From NCBI GenBank assembly GCA_964386915.1, contig CAYLUQ010000026.1, positions 1 through 11,109 on the forward strand: a DNA stretch of 11,109 nucleotides. The letters run 5' to 3'. The translations under genes and the position numbers were made by a program. Source of the stretch: JADHMP01 sp964386915. GTDB taxonomy: Bacteria > Bacteroidota > Bacteroidia > Flavobacteriales > Flavobacteriaceae. The notes under the pieces are model-generated. The model searched no databases. It was given only the letters and a program-made list of their open reading frames with translations, and had not been told where the DNA came from. This document shows, piece after piece, positions 1 through 7,604 of this stretch (the first letter of the stretch is position 1; every line of letters begins with the position of its first letter).

Positions 1-1028
1 CCGGCTTTAATATTGCCATTTGCCTCGGGCGAAGTTTCCGCTTCCCCGCGCGCGCGGTCCATTAACTCTTTTTCATGATCAATCAACTCCCGCGCAACTT
101 TGAGTGCTTTATAGAAATTTTCATTTAATTCCATTCCAGCTCCAGCATCAAAAATAGAAGTGCGAATATCACCTACAAAATCTTGAGAAACTAGCGGTTC
201 CTCTGTATAACCCAAAATGTTTTTCATATCCCCTTGAGAGGCAGCTTTCATTGTAGCTTTAATTTCTTCATAGGAAGTCTTCTTATCTAAACGAACGGTG
301 AGGTCAACTACAGATACATTGGCCGTTGGAACTCTAAAAGCCATACCGGTTAGTTTTCCAACCAAAGAAGGAATTACTTTAGTAACTGCTTTGGCCGCTC
401 CTGTTGAAGCAGGCATAATATTTAGAAGAGAACTTCTACCTCCTCGAAAATCTTTTCGAGACGGCCCATCAACGGTGAATTGGGTGGCCGTGGTGGCATG
501 TACTGTTGTCATAAGTCCTTCAACAATTCCAAAATTATCATTTAAAACTTTAGCAACCGGAGCTAAACAGTTAGTGGTACAAGAAGCATTGGAAACAATG
601 TTTAAATCGGCGGTAGCTTCTGTGTGATTTACACCCATCACAAACATGGGAGCATCAGCTGAAGGAGCAGAAATAACTACTTTTTTTGCGCCACCATCTA
701 AGTGTGCTTGGGCTTTTTCAAGGGTGGTGAAAATACCGGTACATTCGGCCACAACATCAACGCCTAAAGTTCCCCAACCAATTGCAGCGGGATCGCGTTC
801 TGCAGTTATCGTGACTTTTTGACCATCTACCACTAGGTGATTGCCTTCTACAGAAACCGTACCGTCGTATTTACCGTGAACAGAATCGTATTGTAAAAGG
901 TAAGCCAAATGATCAATATCTAATAAGTCATTGATGGCTACAACTGTGATATCGTCTTGTTTCATTGCAGAACGAAAAACTAAGCGTCCTATTCTTCCAA
1001 ATCCGTTTATTCCAATTTTCATTGCCAT
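1..1028 (-). CDS. gap: glyceraldehyde-3-phosphate dehydrogenase, type I; 3' end runs off the window with an aberrant C-terminus
   Basis: This is the glycolytic enzyme that oxidises and phosphorylates glyceraldehyde-3-phosphate with NAD+ in the cytoplasm. Translating the minus strand from the ATG at 1028 gives MAMKIGINGFGRIGR, the Rossmann NAD-binding start; a second ATG at 1022 is equally possible. The catalytic motif SNASCTTNC puts the nucleophile at Cys150, and VHATTATQ gives the catalytic-pair His177. SSTGAA-type phosphate-binding sequence and LTVRL follow, and family resemblance continues to about residue 307 (LNENFYK). After that, the expected tail with WYDNE and GYS is missing. In its place are 35 visible codons (ALKVARELIDHEKELMDRAR and onward) that are still open at base 1. 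The visible 342 residues already exceed the usual length of about 333. The gene lies 29 bp downstream of pfkA, so the two are probably co-transcribed. The identity of the first 307 residues is secure; the tail is not. Confidence 0.95.
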   Translation of the reverse strand, partial: MAMKIGINGFGRIGRLVFRSAMKQDDITVVAINDLLDIDHLAYLLQYDSVHGKYDGTVSVEGNHLVVDGQKVTITAERDPAAIGWGTLGVDVVAECTGIFTTLEKAQAHLDGGAKKVVISAPSADAPMFVMGVNHTEATADLNIVSNASCTTNCLAPVAKVLNDNFGIVEGLMTTVHATTATQFTVDGPSRKDFRGGRSSLLNIMPASTGAAKAVTKVIPSLVGKLTGMAFRVPTANVSVVDLTVRLDKKTSYEEIKATMKAASQGDMKNILGYTEEPLVSQDFVGDIRTSIFDAGAGMELNENFYKALKVARELIDHEKELMDRARGEAETSPEANGNIKA

Positions 1029-1057
1029 GTTTATTATAGTTTGTTTAAAATTAAGTG

Positions 1058-2044
1058 TTAAATGCTGAGTATATCTGATACTCTAATTAAGTCTTTACTG
1101 ATTTTAGATTTTCCTTTAATTGCTTCTTCTAATGGGTAGAGCGACATTTCTTCGTGGTGCAATCCTACCATGAGGTTTGTTTTTCCATCTAAGATAGATT
1201 CCACAGCGTGAACGCCCATTCTAGAAGCCAATACCCGATCAAAACAAGAAGGTGCGCCTCCTCTTTGCATATGCCCTAATACAGATACACGAGCTTCATA
1301 ATAGGGTAAGTTTTTCTCCACATAAGAAGCCACTTCAAAAACATTCTTTCCTGTTTTATCTCCTTCGGCTATGACCACTATGCTAGATTGTTTCCCTGAT
1401 TTTTCGCTGCGTTTTAGGGAATCTAGCAAACGATCTAGGCCCATATCTTCCTCTGGAATTAAAATTTCTTCGGCTCCGGCTCCAATTCCGGCGTTTAAGG
1501 CAATATGTCCGGCATCACGTCCCATTACCTCCACAAAAAATAAGCGGTTATGTGAAATGGCCGTGTCTCTAATTTTATCTATGGCTTCTATAACGGTGTT
1601 TAAAGCCGTATCATAGCCAATAGTTGAGGTGGTTCCACTAATATCATTGTCTATGGTGCCTGGAATACCAATAACCGGAATTTTAAATTCTTTGTGAAAA
1701 ACCATGGCTCCCGTAAAGGTGCCATCTCCACCAATCACAATAAGTCCATCTATGTTGTGCTTTTTCAGGTTCTCAAAAGCACGCTTTCTTCCTTCGGGGG
1801 TTCTAAACTCTAAACATCGGGCCGATTTCAAAATGGTGCCACCCTTGTTGATGATATTATTCACACTTCGGGCATTCATTTTCACTAAATCTCCGTCAAT
1901 GAGTCCCTGATAGCCCTTGTAGACACCAAAGCAGTTAACCTTATTGTAGGCTGCGGTTCTAACCACAGCTCGAACAGCCGCATTCATTCCAGGGGCATCT
2001 CCGCCGGAAGTTAGGACAGCAAGGTTCTGGAGTTTATGCTTCAT
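1058..2044 (-). CDS. pfkA: ATP-dependent 6-phosphofructokinase
   Basis: It phosphorylates fructose-6-phosphate to fructose-1,6-bisphosphate, the committed step of glycolysis, in the cytoplasm. The length of 328 aa is close to the roughly 320 aa of bacterial PfkA. Visible motifs: SGGDAPGMN at 13-21 (nucleotide binding); GGDGT at 105-109, where the Gly after Asp favours ATP, since pyrophosphate-dependent enzymes usually carry GGDD; PGTIDND at 128-134, with Asp132 corresponding to the catalytic base (Asp127 in E. coli); TIGYDTA at 141-147; MGRDAGHIA at 174-182 (sugar-phosphate binding); and GHMQRGG at 257-263. The ATG at 2044 gives a standard N-terminus and sits about 17 nt downstream of a good -7 element. 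gap follows after 29 bp, so the two form a glycolysis operon. tamB ends 78 bp upstream on the same strand, and the promoter between them suggests pfkA-gap is transcribed independently. Confidence 0.97.
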   Translation of the reverse strand: MKHKLQNLAVLTSGGDAPGMNAAVRAVVRTAAYNKVNCFGVYKGYQGLIDGDLVKMNARSVNNIINKGGTILKSARCLEFRTPEGRKRAFENLKKHNIDGLIVIGGDGTFTGAMVFHKEFKIPVIGIPGTIDNDISGTTSTIGYDTALNTVIEAIDKIRDTAISHNRLFFVEVMGRDAGHIALNAGIGAGAEEILIPEEDMGLDRLLDSLKRSEKSGKQSSIVVIAEGDKTGKNVFEVASYVEKNLPYYEARVSVLGHMQRGGAPSCFDRVLASRMGVHAVESILDGKTNLMVGLHHEEMSLYPLEEAIKGKSKISKDLIRVSDILSI

Positions 2045-2047
2045 ACG

Positions 2048-2070
2048 CTTAAATTCGCGCCAAATTTAAG
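2048..2070. promoter_or_regulatory. inverted repeat over the pfkA promoter and presumed transcription start (possible operator)
   Basis: On the plus strand, CTTAAATT (2048-2055) is separated by CGCGCCA from its exact reverse complement AATTTAAG (2063-2070). The dyad covers the -7 element and the region where transcription should begin, and ends 3 bp before the pfkA ATG. A repressor bound there would block transcription, and the transcript could form only a weak stem. One arm is partly explained by the -7 consensus itself, so the dyad could be coincidental. The same TAAATTTG-N5-AATTTA layout recurs at 6558-6576. Confidence 0.4.
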
Positions 2071-2093
2071 GATTATATTCTCAGTTGCGACAA
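2061..2093 (-). promoter_or_regulatory. promoter of pfkA-gap, Bacteroidetes type
   Basis: Read on the minus strand, TAAATTTG (2068 to 2061) matches the Bacteroidetes -7 consensus TAnnTTTG exactly. A TTG (2093 to 2091) lies 22 nt further upstream, within the spacing usual for the -33 element in this phylum. The start of transcription would fall near 2054, giving a leader of about 10 nt before the pfkA ATG at 2044. The 78-bp gap after tamB is otherwise featureless, with no convincing terminator hairpin. Confidence 0.65.
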
Positions 2094-2122
2094 GGAAATT
2101 TAGATTTTAAAGGGCTTTTTAA

Positions 2123-5100
2123 CTACTTTTTATCCACAAATTCCAACATAGCACCCTCTTGTGCATCCAAGACCGTGCTAGAATTACTATTTAAATTGCC
2201 TTGAGATCCTTTTGCAATTTTTTGTATTAAAGCACTAAAAGTATTAAAATCAACTTGATAAGAAAGCCCTACACCCTGAGTATAGCCCAATTCATCACTG
2301 ATGTAACGAAACTCATTTTCTCTATTAAAAACCTTTGCCTTTAGGGTGCCATCTTCATTTAAAAGAAAATCAATTTGAATATTACCTACCACTAGAGTTT
2401 GTTCTACTCCTCCAACGGGCACTCCAATTTTACCGTTTAAAAGGATTTTTTCACTCAATTTGGTAGATAGGGTAAAACCTAATCGATCAGCAGTAGCAAT
2501 GTCTAATAAGGCGCTTTTATCCCCTTGGAGATAGTCCACTCCAATTTGAAGTTTATTGTTGTCTTCATTCAGTAAACTCGAAAAAATATCGGAGGCTTTT
2601 TGATACAGATTGTTGGTAATTCCTTGCATAGACACACTCACTTCATTGATGAAAATGCCCTGAGAGAGTAAGGACAAAGCCTGCAATTGACGTCGCTGTG
2701 GATCGGCCAAACGGTAGTTTATTTCTGACGCTACGGTGCCGCTGGTGTTGGGAAACTCAATTTCAAACAACGGGTCATCCGGTTTTAATAAATTGCCTTG
2801 CAATTGGATCAACACCTCCGTATCTATTTTTTTGTTGAAATTAGGATTGTCTAACATCAATGCCGGATTGGCCCCTCCGGGCACTTCATAGAGTGCTTCA
2901 ATATTCATTTGGGCATCGAGTGGATCACCATCCCAGACTATAGTTCCGCCGGGTTTTACGTCAAATTTTTTGTCAATTACTCCTAAATTTTTAAAATTAT
3001 AAATCCCGTCATAAGTAATAAAATCGCCCCACATATTGAATTTACCAGCTGTGTTGATTTCCATAAAAAGACTCCCCGCTCCCCTTCCTCTCAGAAAGCT
3101 TCCTGTTTCTTGGTCAATCACAATTTCAATTTCTGCTTTGGGTGTAACATCCAATTCAAAATTCAACTCCAAACCGCTGATTTGTTCCTCAACCCGTTTT
3201 TGGTCTTCTGCTGTTTGCTGCTCTATCTCTTTGCTCTTATCAATCATTTGAATGTAGGAAGTGTCCACTAGGCCATAGTCTTCCGCCCAAGGAATTTTAA
3301 TTGAAGTGCCTTCTTCTGAACTCCCAACCATGGTGATGTTCAAGTTTCTGAAGGGCCCATCTATGTAGAGGTTTCCGTTTAAATAGCCATTTCCATAAAA
3401 TAAAACTTCGGGGGCATTGGGTTTGTTGAGCAACATGATTCTTGGTGAAGTAACGGTTAAATTGGTGCTCCAGTTTTTAAAATTGTTGTGATTAATTTTG
3501 CCTTTGAGTTGTGCACTGGTGTTTTCTTGGCTATCATTAAGCGTCACTTGAGGAAAATCAAAGGTTTGCTCATAAAGGTTCACTTTGGCTTTTGCAATAG
3601 AATAGTCTGTATTCAAATAGGGAATACCTAAGCCTCCTTCTTCTAAATTTAGAGCACCATTATGTTGTAAATTATCAAATGGCCCCCATAAATTTAGTGC
3701 TCCACTCACTTTTCCTCTAATGTTTCGGAGGGCTGTTTTGCCCAAGCGAGATAGAAAATCAATTTTAAATTCTGCTAAATTCAAATCCAGATTGAGCTTA
3801 GGAGTTTCCCATCCTAAAATTGATCCACTCCCTTGCAAGCGTTTTTCTTCCTGGTCCACCAAGTTCATTTCTAGTTGATAGGAATGCAATTGGGTATTGC
3901 CTCGTGCCGAGAGGGTTAAATCTCCCAAAGCTTGTGCGTTTATGTTTACTTCTTTCCAATGTCCTTCCATTTGAAACTGATTTTCTTCTGGAGAGCGAAC
4001 ATAATTTAGGGAAAGCCCCACCTTTCCGGAGCTTTGAAAACTCTCTTTTTGGGGCACAAAAGCTTCCCATGGCACTTCATTTGCCTCCAACTGCACAGCG
4101 AAATGTGCTGGCGTATCCCAATAGCCTGAAGATTGTATAAAAGCCACGGGCGACTGGACTAAAAGCTCTGTCCACTGCCAGCCTTTTTCCTTTGGATTAT
4201 AGCGTATTTGTTGTGTTTTTTGATTGTCTGGATTAAGGGTCCAGGTAGCTTCTTCTAGTGGTAAAGTGGAAGGCTGGAGACCAAAAACAACCGTTTTGTC
4301 GGGTGTCAAAGTATGATAAAAATTAATTTCAAAAGGAGCTCTTCCAATTTTATTGTGAAATTCAGATCGAAAATAGAGGGTGTCTTTTAGGGCTGTGCTA
4401 ATTAAATTGAATTGTGCTACTTTTTGGCTTTTATAGACCAAGGCGTCAACACTCAAATAGGTATTGTAGATAGGGTTTTGAGTGTCTAACTGAAAGTGAA
4501 TATTTTCAAAGTCAAAGCCATCCCATTTAAAAAAGGGAGAATCTAGGGTGAGTTGTGAGTGCTGCTTAGCCCCCTTTAGGTTACCACTAATTTCAATGTT
4601 TTGTTGGGCGCGCAATTTAGGATATAGGGCATTCACTATTTTTTCATATATCGTAATATTAAAACGCAAAGCTTGATTGCTGTCAATGGGCTCAGAGGGT
4701 AAAAAGGTATATACCTCAGCCAAAGCATTTTGAAACAAAGGGACAACTGCTTTAGAGGTATAATTGCCCTTCATAACCAATTTTAAAATATCCTGATTCA
4801 CAATTTGAAGAATCCGTTCATTGTTTTCCCATTTTTGAGATACTGTTAGAGGACTAAAATTAAGAGTGTCAACGGCGGTTTCTAAAGACAGTGAGGCTCC
4901 TGTTAGCGTACCGGTGAGATTATCCCAGTGTGTGCCGGCTACGTTGGCCAAAACAATACCCTTAAAAAGGGCCTTGCCGTCGCCCAACACTTCAGAAAAA
5001 ACATTCAGATTGAGCGACTCAACATTTATGGCTGTCGCCATTTTGGGAATGGCTAGGGTATGGTCATAAACCCAATCACTTTTAGCTTTCAAAAAATCAG

Positions 5101-6505
5101 ATCTAATAGAAAGGGAGTTTTTTAATTTTTGCTCGGCATAAGTTCCACTCCCATCAAAGGCTATGGGAGCTTTGTTAGGAAGCTTTAACTTGAGTGCTTC
5201 AAATTGCCAGGATGCTGAGAGTTCCTTTACTGTTTTTCCGGCTCCTTCTAGCGTTAGGTTTCCAGTTAGTGTCATGGGAAGATTCGAGTTGATATAACCA
5301 TTGACCCTCACGTTGTCTAAGGTTGCGTTAAGGTTAAAGGCCTTAGACCCATTTGTTGTTAAAATTCCTTTCCCAATTAATCCTAATAGCGCAATCTTTC
5401 CTTTAGCACTATGCACAGCTAGGTCATATTGCAATCCAGGTTCCTGCAATTGAAGTTGACCTTGAAAATCGACCTGATCTTCTTCCGTAAAATAGGGTTC
5501 CACTTGGCGTCCAAATGAAGCACTCCATTTTTGAGGATGAAAATTTGTGGCGGCTACTCTTAGGTCAAAATTTGTTTGAGCTGGTTCTAAAATATTCGAG
5601 AGGATTCCAGTAAGAGCAAAATGGCCCCAATCACTTTCTAGTCTTAGGGTGTCTATGTTAAATTGATTGAACCTACCCTTTCCTTCTAAGCGTCCCGTAA
5701 TGGTTGGCAATTTTTGGATTTGAGACTGCTGCATTATCCAACTGCTCAATTGAGTAGCTATACTGTCAAGTTCTAGGCGCCAAATGGCAGTGCGGTTCCA
5801 TTGGGTTGCTATGTTTGATGAATCTGCAATTTCAATGGTTCCTGCCAGATAGTCGTTTTCGGTTTGTAATACGAGACTATTAAGCACCAGTTTTTGAGGT
5901 TCATAATCAATTTCAAATTGTCCTTTAGTGAGGTTTATAGCACGTTTGGGCTCTATTCCTTGAAGGGAAAGCACCTTCCCTTTGATTTGCTTTCCTTGCA
6001 CCCTCAACTGTTCTACTTCCAAATCCAACTGGGTTAGTGCAATAGTGTTTGCTTTTGGGTTACTGCTCTTTATGGTTTGATAAGATCCCTCAGTAACGCT
6101 TAATCTTTCAATAGAAATTGGCCGTCTTGTTTCTGATGCTTTGCTCTTTTGAATTTCGTTAAAAAAAATGACAAGAGCATTATCCTCTTCGCCCGGGTAA
6201 TGGATATTTTTAATGTTTATTTGATCTATGAAAAGTGTTTTTAAATGTAAATCGCCTTCAAGCAAACTATTGAGATCCACTAAAGAAAGTTGAACCTCTT
6301 TGACATAGGCTAAGGTGTCGGCATGGTGATCCGCAAGCACTACTTCCTTGAGAGAAGCGCTTCCATCTAGTTTTAACGAAAATTGACTAAAGCTTATTTG
6401 GTTTGAAAAGTTTTGATTGAGGCTTGACGTAAAATAGTGCGCCAAAAGGGTTTGCACCTTGGTGGTGGAGAGTATGGCTCCCAACACGAGCAAGATAAAA
6501 ACCAA
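2123..6505 (-). CDS. tamB: translocation/assembly module TamB-like protein (DUF490 C-terminal domain)
   Basis: This is a 1,460-residue protein of the TamB/AsmA-like superfamily. These are inner-membrane-anchored, periplasm-spanning beta-rich proteins linked to outer-membrane protein assembly and lipid transport. A hydrophobic segment at the N-terminus (FILLVLGAIL) is followed by long repetitive beta-strand sequence with alternating polar and apolar residues and frequent LNG, LEG and GNL turns. The C-terminal part, from about residue 930 on, matches the DUF490 pattern: INTAGKFNMWGDFITYDGIY, then GGTIVWDGDP near residue 1,185, then FEIEFPN and a SLLSQG region near 1,280. The start is uncertain. 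The given TTG at 6505 leaves only about half a membrane helix, while the open frame continues upstream to a stop at 6559-6557 and adds SKAIKRTYKIAVILTAS. That stretch is basic then hydrophobic and looks like the missing anchor, but contains no ATG, GTG or TTG. The family call is firm; the exact role in this organism is inferred. Confidence 0.9.
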   Translation of the reverse strand: MVFILLVLGAILSTTKVQTLLAHYFTSSLNQNFSNQISFSQFSLKLDGSASLKEVVLADHHADTLAYVKEVQLSLVDLNSLLEGDLHLKTLFIDQINIKNIHYPGEEDNALVIFFNEIQKSKASETRRPISIERLSVTEGSYQTIKSSNPKANTIALTQLDLEVEQLRVQGKQIKGKVLSLQGIEPKRAINLTKGQFEIDYEPQKLVLNSLVLQTENDYLAGTIEIADSSNIATQWNRTAIWRLELDSIATQLSSWIMQQSQIQKLPTITGRLEGKGRFNQFNIDTLRLESDWGHFALTGILSNILEPAQTNFDLRVAATNFHPQKWSASFGRQVEPYFTEEDQVDFQGQLQLQEPGLQYDLAVHSAKGKIALLGLIGKGILTTNGSKAFNLNATLDNVRVNGYINSNLPMTLTGNLTLEGAGKTVKELSASWQFEALKLKLPNKAPIAFDGSGTYAEQKLKNSLSIRSDFLKAKSDWVYDHTLAIPKMATAINVESLNLNVFSEVLGDGKALFKGIVLANVAGTHWDNLTGTLTGASLSLETAVDTLNFSPLTVSQKWENNERILQIVNQDILKLVMKGNYTSKAVVPLFQNALAEVYTFLPSEPIDSNQALRFNITIYEKIVNALYPKLRAQQNIEISGNLKGAKQHSQLTLDSPFFKWDGFDFENIHFQLDTQNPIYNTYLSVDALVYKSQKVAQFNLISTALKDTLYFRSEFHNKIGRAPFEINFYHTLTPDKTVVFGLQPSTLPLEEATWTLNPDNQKTQQIRYNPKEKGWQWTELLVQSPVAFIQSSGYWDTPAHFAVQLEANEVPWEAFVPQKESFQSSGKVGLSLNYVRSPEENQFQMEGHWKEVNINAQALGDLTLSARGNTQLHSYQLEMNLVDQEEKRLQGSGSILGWETPKLNLDLNLAEFKIDFLSRLGKTALRNIRGKVSGALNLWGPFDNLQHNGALNLEEGGLGIPYLNTDYSIAKAKVNLYEQTFDFPQVTLNDSQENTSAQLKGKINHNNFKNWSTNLTVTSPRIMLLNKPNAPEVLFYGNGYLNGNLYIDGPFRNLNITMVGSSEEGTSIKIPWAEDYGLVDTSYIQMIDKSKEIEQQTAEDQKRVEEQISGLELNFELDVTPKAEIEIVIDQETGSFLRGRGAGSLFMEINTAGKFNMWGDFITYDGIYNFKNLGVIDKKFDVKPGGTIVWDGDPLDAQMNIEALYEVPGGANPALMLDNPNFNKKIDTEVLIQLQGNLLKPDDPLFEIEFPNTSGTVASEINYRLADPQRRQLQALSLLSQGIFINEVSVSMQGITNNLYQKASDIFSSLLNEDNNKLQIGVDYLQGDKSALLDIATADRLGFTLSTKLSEKILLNGKIGVPVGGVEQTLVVGNIQIDFLLNEDGTLKAKVFNRENEFRYISDELGYTQGVGLSYQVDFNTFSALIQKIAKGSQGNLNSNSSTVLDAQEGAMLEFVDKK

Positions 6506-6557
6506 GCTAGCGGTAAGGATGACTGCTATTTTATAAGTCCGTTTGATCGCTTTGCTT

Positions 6558-6565
6558 TAAATTTG
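6558..6565 (+). promoter_or_regulatory. -7 promoter element for tsaD-rsmE
   Basis: TAAATTTG fits the Bacteroidetes -7 consensus TAnnTTTG. Transcription would start near 6572, about 10 nt before the TTG start of tsaD. No TTG lies at the usual -33 distance: the nearest TTTG, at 6542-6545, is only 12 nt upstream of the element. The -33 part is therefore weak. Confidence 0.45.
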
Positions 6566-6567
6566 TT

Positions 6568-6576
6568 CAAAATTTA
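6568..6576 (-). promoter_or_regulatory. possible -7 element for tamB (one extra spacer base)
   Basis: On the minus strand, TAAATTTTG (6576 to 6568) resembles TAnnTTTG with one additional base between TA and TTTG. It would place the transcript start near 6561, just upstream of the basic and hydrophobic stretch that precedes the TTG at 6505. It shares its bases with the tsaD element in the dyad. This is a weak match. Confidence 0.25.
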
Positions 6577-6581
6577 TTTTT

Positions 6582-7601
6582 TTGAAGGAAGCACCCTACA
6601 TTTTGGCAATAGAATCTTCTTGTGACGATACAGCCGCCGCTGTGCTGCAAGGTCCAAAAGTCTTGTCTAATTGCATAGCCAATCAAGAGATCCACAAACA
6701 ATATGGTGGGGTTGTTCCTGAATTGGCTTCTCGAGCACATCAATCCAATATAGTGCCCGTCATACAGCAAGCCCTTCTACAGGCAAATATCGACAAAAAA
6801 CAAATAGCAGCCATTGCTTACACACAAGGACCTGGACTCTTGGGGTCGCTTTTGGTTGGTGGGTCTTTTGCAAAATCATTGGCCTTGGCTTGGGAAGTGC
6901 CTTTGCTGGAAATTGACCATATGCAAGGTCATTTGTTGGTTCATTTTATTGAGGGCGTTCACCCAACCCCTCCCGCCTTTCCATTTATTGGGGTAACGCT
7001 TTCTGGAGGACATACGCAAATTGTGTGGGTAGAAGACTATTTTAACATGACCGTGATTGGCAGTACACTAGATGATGCCATTGGAGAAGCTTTTGACAAA
7101 TGTGGCAAACTATTAGGGCTTCCCTATCCTGCCGGCCCCCATATTGACCGGTTGGCTCAAACGGGAAATCCGGACCGTTTTCTTCTTCCCAAACCTAAAG
7201 TTGGGGAACTTGACGTGAGTTACAGCGGCATTAAAACGGGCTTTATGAATTTTTTAAACCAGCAAACCCAACGAAATAAAAACTTCATTACCGAAAATTT
7301 AGAGGATTTATGCGCCTCTTTACAAAAGGCATTGGTGGCTATTATTATGGATAAAATCACTTTAGCTGTCGCTTTAAAAAAGAACAATAGAATTGCCATT
7401 GGAGGCGGGGTTGCTGCCAATAGTGGACTTAGAAATGCCCTCAAAGCCCAACAAGAGCAAAAAGATTGGCAGACTTTTTTACCCCCATTTGCCTATACCA
7501 CAGACAATGCTGCTATGATTGGCATAGCAGGCTATTACAAATTTTGTTTAGAAGATTTTGGTCTTATGAGTACTTCGTCAAATGCGCGATTAAAATTTTA
7601 G
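6582..7601 (+). CDS. tsaD: tRNA N6-adenosine threonylcarbamoyltransferase TsaD
   Basis: It transfers the threonylcarbamoyl group to A37 of ANN-decoding tRNAs (t6A), working with TsaB and TsaE in the cytoplasm. The length of 339 aa fits the family. Visible motifs: ESSCDDTAAA at 11-20; HMQGH at 113-117, whose two histidines bind the catalytic metal (E. coli His111/His115); GVTLSGGHTQIV at 137-148; DDAIGEAFDKCGKLLGLPYP at 164-183; SYSGIKTGF at 213-221; IGGGVAANSGLR at 273-284; and TTDNAAMIG at 306-314, with metal ligand Asp308. The start is TTG at 6582. Between the upstream stop at 6558-6560 and the ESSCDD motif there is no ATG or GTG, and the first in-frame ATG is codon 114, so TTG (or ATT just before it) must serve. 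rsmE starts 3 nt after the stop codon, indicating one transcript. Confidence 0.97.
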   Translation: MKEAPYILAIESSCDDTAAAVLQGPKVLSNCIANQEIHKQYGGVVPELASRAHQSNIVPVIQQALLQANIDKKQIAAIAYTQGPGLLGSLLVGGSFAKSLALAWEVPLLEIDHMQGHLLVHFIEGVHPTPPAFPFIGVTLSGGHTQIVWVEDYFNMTVIGSTLDDAIGEAFDKCGKLLGLPYPAGPHIDRLAQTGNPDRFLLPKPKVGELDVSYSGIKTGFMNFLNQQTQRNKNFITENLEDLCASLQKALVAIIMDKITLAVALKKNNRIAIGGGVAANSGLRNALKAQQEQKDWQTFLPPFAYTTDNAAMIGIAGYYKFCLEDFGLMSTSSNARLKF

Positions 7602-7604
7602 GTA

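Larger units (their letters stand above)
6558..6576. promoter_or_regulatory. dyad in the tamB/tsaD divergent spacer, overlapping both promoter elements
   Basis: TAAATTT (6558-6564), GTTCA, AAATTTA (6570-6576) is a perfect 7-bp inverted repeat with a 5-nt centre. It holds a -7 consensus for tsaD on the plus strand and a near-consensus for tamB on the minus strand, so RNA polymerase could not occupy both at once. It has the same TAAATTTG-N5-AATTTA layout as the pfkA promoter dyad at 2048-2070. No regulator can be named from the sequence. Confidence 0.4.

Noticed and set aside
298..627. A 109-codon open frame on the plus strand antisense to gap
   Set aside because: It lies opposite the conserved GAPDH catalytic region and its sequence is simply the complement of that coding; there is no independent start signal.
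2096..2122. AAAGGGCTTTTT after tamB as a terminator
   Set aside because: The complementary bases would leave almost no loop and the stem is too short, so it is not a credible hairpin.
3798..4140. Open frames on both strands overlapping inside the tamB gene (about 90 and 106 codons)
   Set aside because: They lie entirely within the continuous tamB frame, show no recognisable family, and have the composition expected of out-of-frame reading of a long gene.
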